Positions 14,750-15,607 of a stretch of DNA of 15,607 bases are shown one piece after another (position 1 is the stretch's first letter; each line of letters starts with the position of its first letter). Origin of the DNA: an uncultured Collinsella sp. (GTDB lineage Bacteria > Actinomycetota > Coriobacteriia > Coriobacteriales > Coriobacteriaceae). The stretch spans positions 1 to 15,607 of the forward strand of contig URZB01000009.1 of assembly GCA_900552295.1 (NCBI GenBank), read 5' to 3'. The translations under genes were made by a program, and so were the position numbers. The notes beneath the pieces are model-generated. The model made no database searches. It was not told the origin of the DNA and saw only the letters and a program-made list of their open reading frames with translations.

Positions 14750-15229
14750 ATGGCCAAATCCATTCAACATAACGTGGCCTACGTTGCCTGCGGAAGCGGT
14801 TGCGCCTCCGCAGGCGGCGACGCCCACTGCAGCGAAGGCTGCATTGGCTGTGGCGCCTGCGTCACGGCCTGCCCCCACGGCGCCATTGCGCTGGTCGATG
14901 GCATCGCCCGCGTGGACCGCTCAAAGTGCACGGGCTGTGGCCTGTGCGGCATGGCGTGCCCGCAGCGCGTGATTGCCTTCGTTCCCGGCTACCAGAACAT
15001 CCTAGTGCGCTGCAACAACACCGATAAGGGCGCCATTGCTCGCAAGATCTGCGACACGAGCTGCATCGGTTGCGGCATGTGCGCTAAAAAGTGCCCTGCC
15101 GGCGCTATCCGCATCGAGGACAACTGCGCCCATATCGACGGCGCGGACTGCCTGTCGTGCGGCATGTGCGCCGTCGTCTGCCCGCATGGCGCCATCCACG
15201 ACCGCACCGGCATCGCCGCCGGCGTGTAG
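14750..15229 (+). CDS. RnfB-like soluble polyferredoxin, four [4Fe-4S] motifs
   Basis: This 159-residue protein holds 22 cysteines and four ferredoxin motifs CxxCxxCxxxCP: C31-C41, C60-C70, C105-C115 and C134-C144. The second half (VRCNNTDKGAIARKICDTSC, then CIGCGMCAKKCP and the last motif) follows the RnfB pattern closely, with extra Cys 88 and 101. Unlike true RnfB it has no N-terminal membrane helix and instead opens with VACGSGCASAGGDAHC, whose three additional cysteines might bind something further. It starts 11 bp after ygfK and ends 12 bp before the xanthine dehydrogenase-like gene, so it is almost certainly their electron carrier. The RBS is weak (AGGCGAG). No rnf genes are in view. 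A cytoplasmic ferredoxin is the safe call; an electron-bifurcating role is inference. Confidence 0.9.
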   Translation: MAKSIQHNVAYVACGSGCASAGGDAHCSEGCIGCGACVTACPHGAIALVDGIARVDRSKCTGCGLCGMACPQRVIAFVPGYQNILVRCNNTDKGAIARKICDTSCIGCGMCAKKCPAGAIRIEDNCAHIDGADCLSCGMCAVVCPHGAIHDRTGIAAGV

Positions 15230-15241
15230 AAGGGAATCACC

Positions 15242-15607
15242 ATGGCACAGGAATTCACTTTTACCGTTAACGGCGTGGAGCGCACGACGACGCAGAACAA
15301 GCCGTTGCTGCGCTACCTACGCGACGACCTGCACATTCACTCCGCCAAGGACGGCTGCTCCGAGGGCGCGTGCGGTACCTGCACCATCCACGTGGACGGT
15401 GCGGCCGTCAAGGCGTGCGTACTGACCACCGCGCTTGCCGCCGGCCGCAACATCGTGACCGTCGAGGGCCTGCCCCAGGACGTGCGCGAGGCCTTTGTGT
15501 ACGCCTTTGGCGCCGTGGGCGCCGTGCAGTGCGGCTTTTGCATCCCCGGCATGGTCATGGCGGGGAAGGGGCTTCTGGATGTAAACCCGGACCCCACGGA
15601 AGAGGAG
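15242..15607 (+). CDS. Xanthine dehydrogenase-family [2Fe-2S] protein, 5' part (XdhD-like or Fe-S subunit), cut by window end
   Basis: The first 122 residues are present, in frame to the window edge with no stop. They contain a plant-type [2Fe-2S] site (C39, C44, C47 in CSEGACGTC, and C59) and the start of the second, CO dehydrogenase-type [2Fe-2S] domain (C97, C100 in QCGFCIPGMVMAG); its remaining two cysteines lie past the edge. This is the N-terminal iron-sulfur module of molybdenum hydroxylases, which carries electrons from the molybdopterin site. After ygfK the best guess is the fused XdhD/selenium-dependent xanthine dehydrogenase type, but a separate small Fe-S subunit (XdhC/HcrC-like) cannot be excluded. 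RBS AAGGGA is at 15230-15235, before ATG 15242. Confidence 0.88.
   Translation, partial: MAQEFTFTVNGVERTTTQNKPLLRYLRDDLHIHSAKDGCSEGACGTCTIHVDGAAVKACVLTTALAAGRNIVTVEGLPQDVREAFVYAFGAVGAVQCGFCIPGMVMAGKGLLDVNPDPTEEE

Overview
The window looks like bacterial chromosome from a GC-rich gut anaerobe. My best guess is an actinobacterium of the Coriobacteriia, Collinsella-like. The grounds are the GC-rich, C/G-ending codons, the GGGGACAG-cored intergenic repeats (which I associate with that group from memory) and an anaerobic purine-degradation locus typical of gut anaerobes. This placement is inference; no marker here settles it. The first 39 bases are not genomic: positions 7-39 are the Illumina Nextera Read-1 transposase adapter, so base 1 is an untrimmed contig end.

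Region 1 (40-966, + strand): the last codons of rpsQ, then rplN and rplX, the boundary between the S10 and spc ribosomal-protein operons. A strong intrinsic terminator follows rplX directly and rplE does not follow, so the spc operon is cut short here. Region 2 (967-3244): an intergenic island of GGGGACAG repeats, a likely control region with repeated GCGCA motifs, then a two-gene unit of a Gfo/Idh/MocA oxidoreductase and a DeoR-type repressor. Region 3 (3245-3675): a gene-free repeat island. Two near-identical 37-nt hairpins flank an inverted repeat and three tandem copies of an 80-81-bp hairpin unit, two of which show a compensatory base change.

Region 4 (3675-6845, - strand): a U32-family protein (RlhA-like, large DUF3656 type) followed after 15 bp by a RluA-type pseudouridine synthase. 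Both are probably RNA-modification enzymes. Region 5 (6846-7590): ridA with its own control region and a strong bidirectional terminator.

Region 6 (7635-15607): a purine-catabolism locus. A YheO/DauR-like regulator is divergent from a + strand run of NCS2 purine permease, SsnA aminohydrolase, YgfK, an RnfB-like polyferredoxin, and the start of a xanthine dehydrogenase-type [2Fe-2S] protein cut by the window end. Permease, ssnA, ygfK and a XdhD-like molybdoenzyme match the core of the uric acid/purine degradation cluster known from E. coli and gut anaerobes. The likely scheme is import by the permease, hydroxylation or reduction at the molybdoenzyme, electron transfer through YgfK and the ferredoxin, and deamination or ring hydrolysis by SsnA. 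Two intercistronic gaps in this run hold strings of hairpins, and the promoter of the run overlaps a Fur-box-like sequence.
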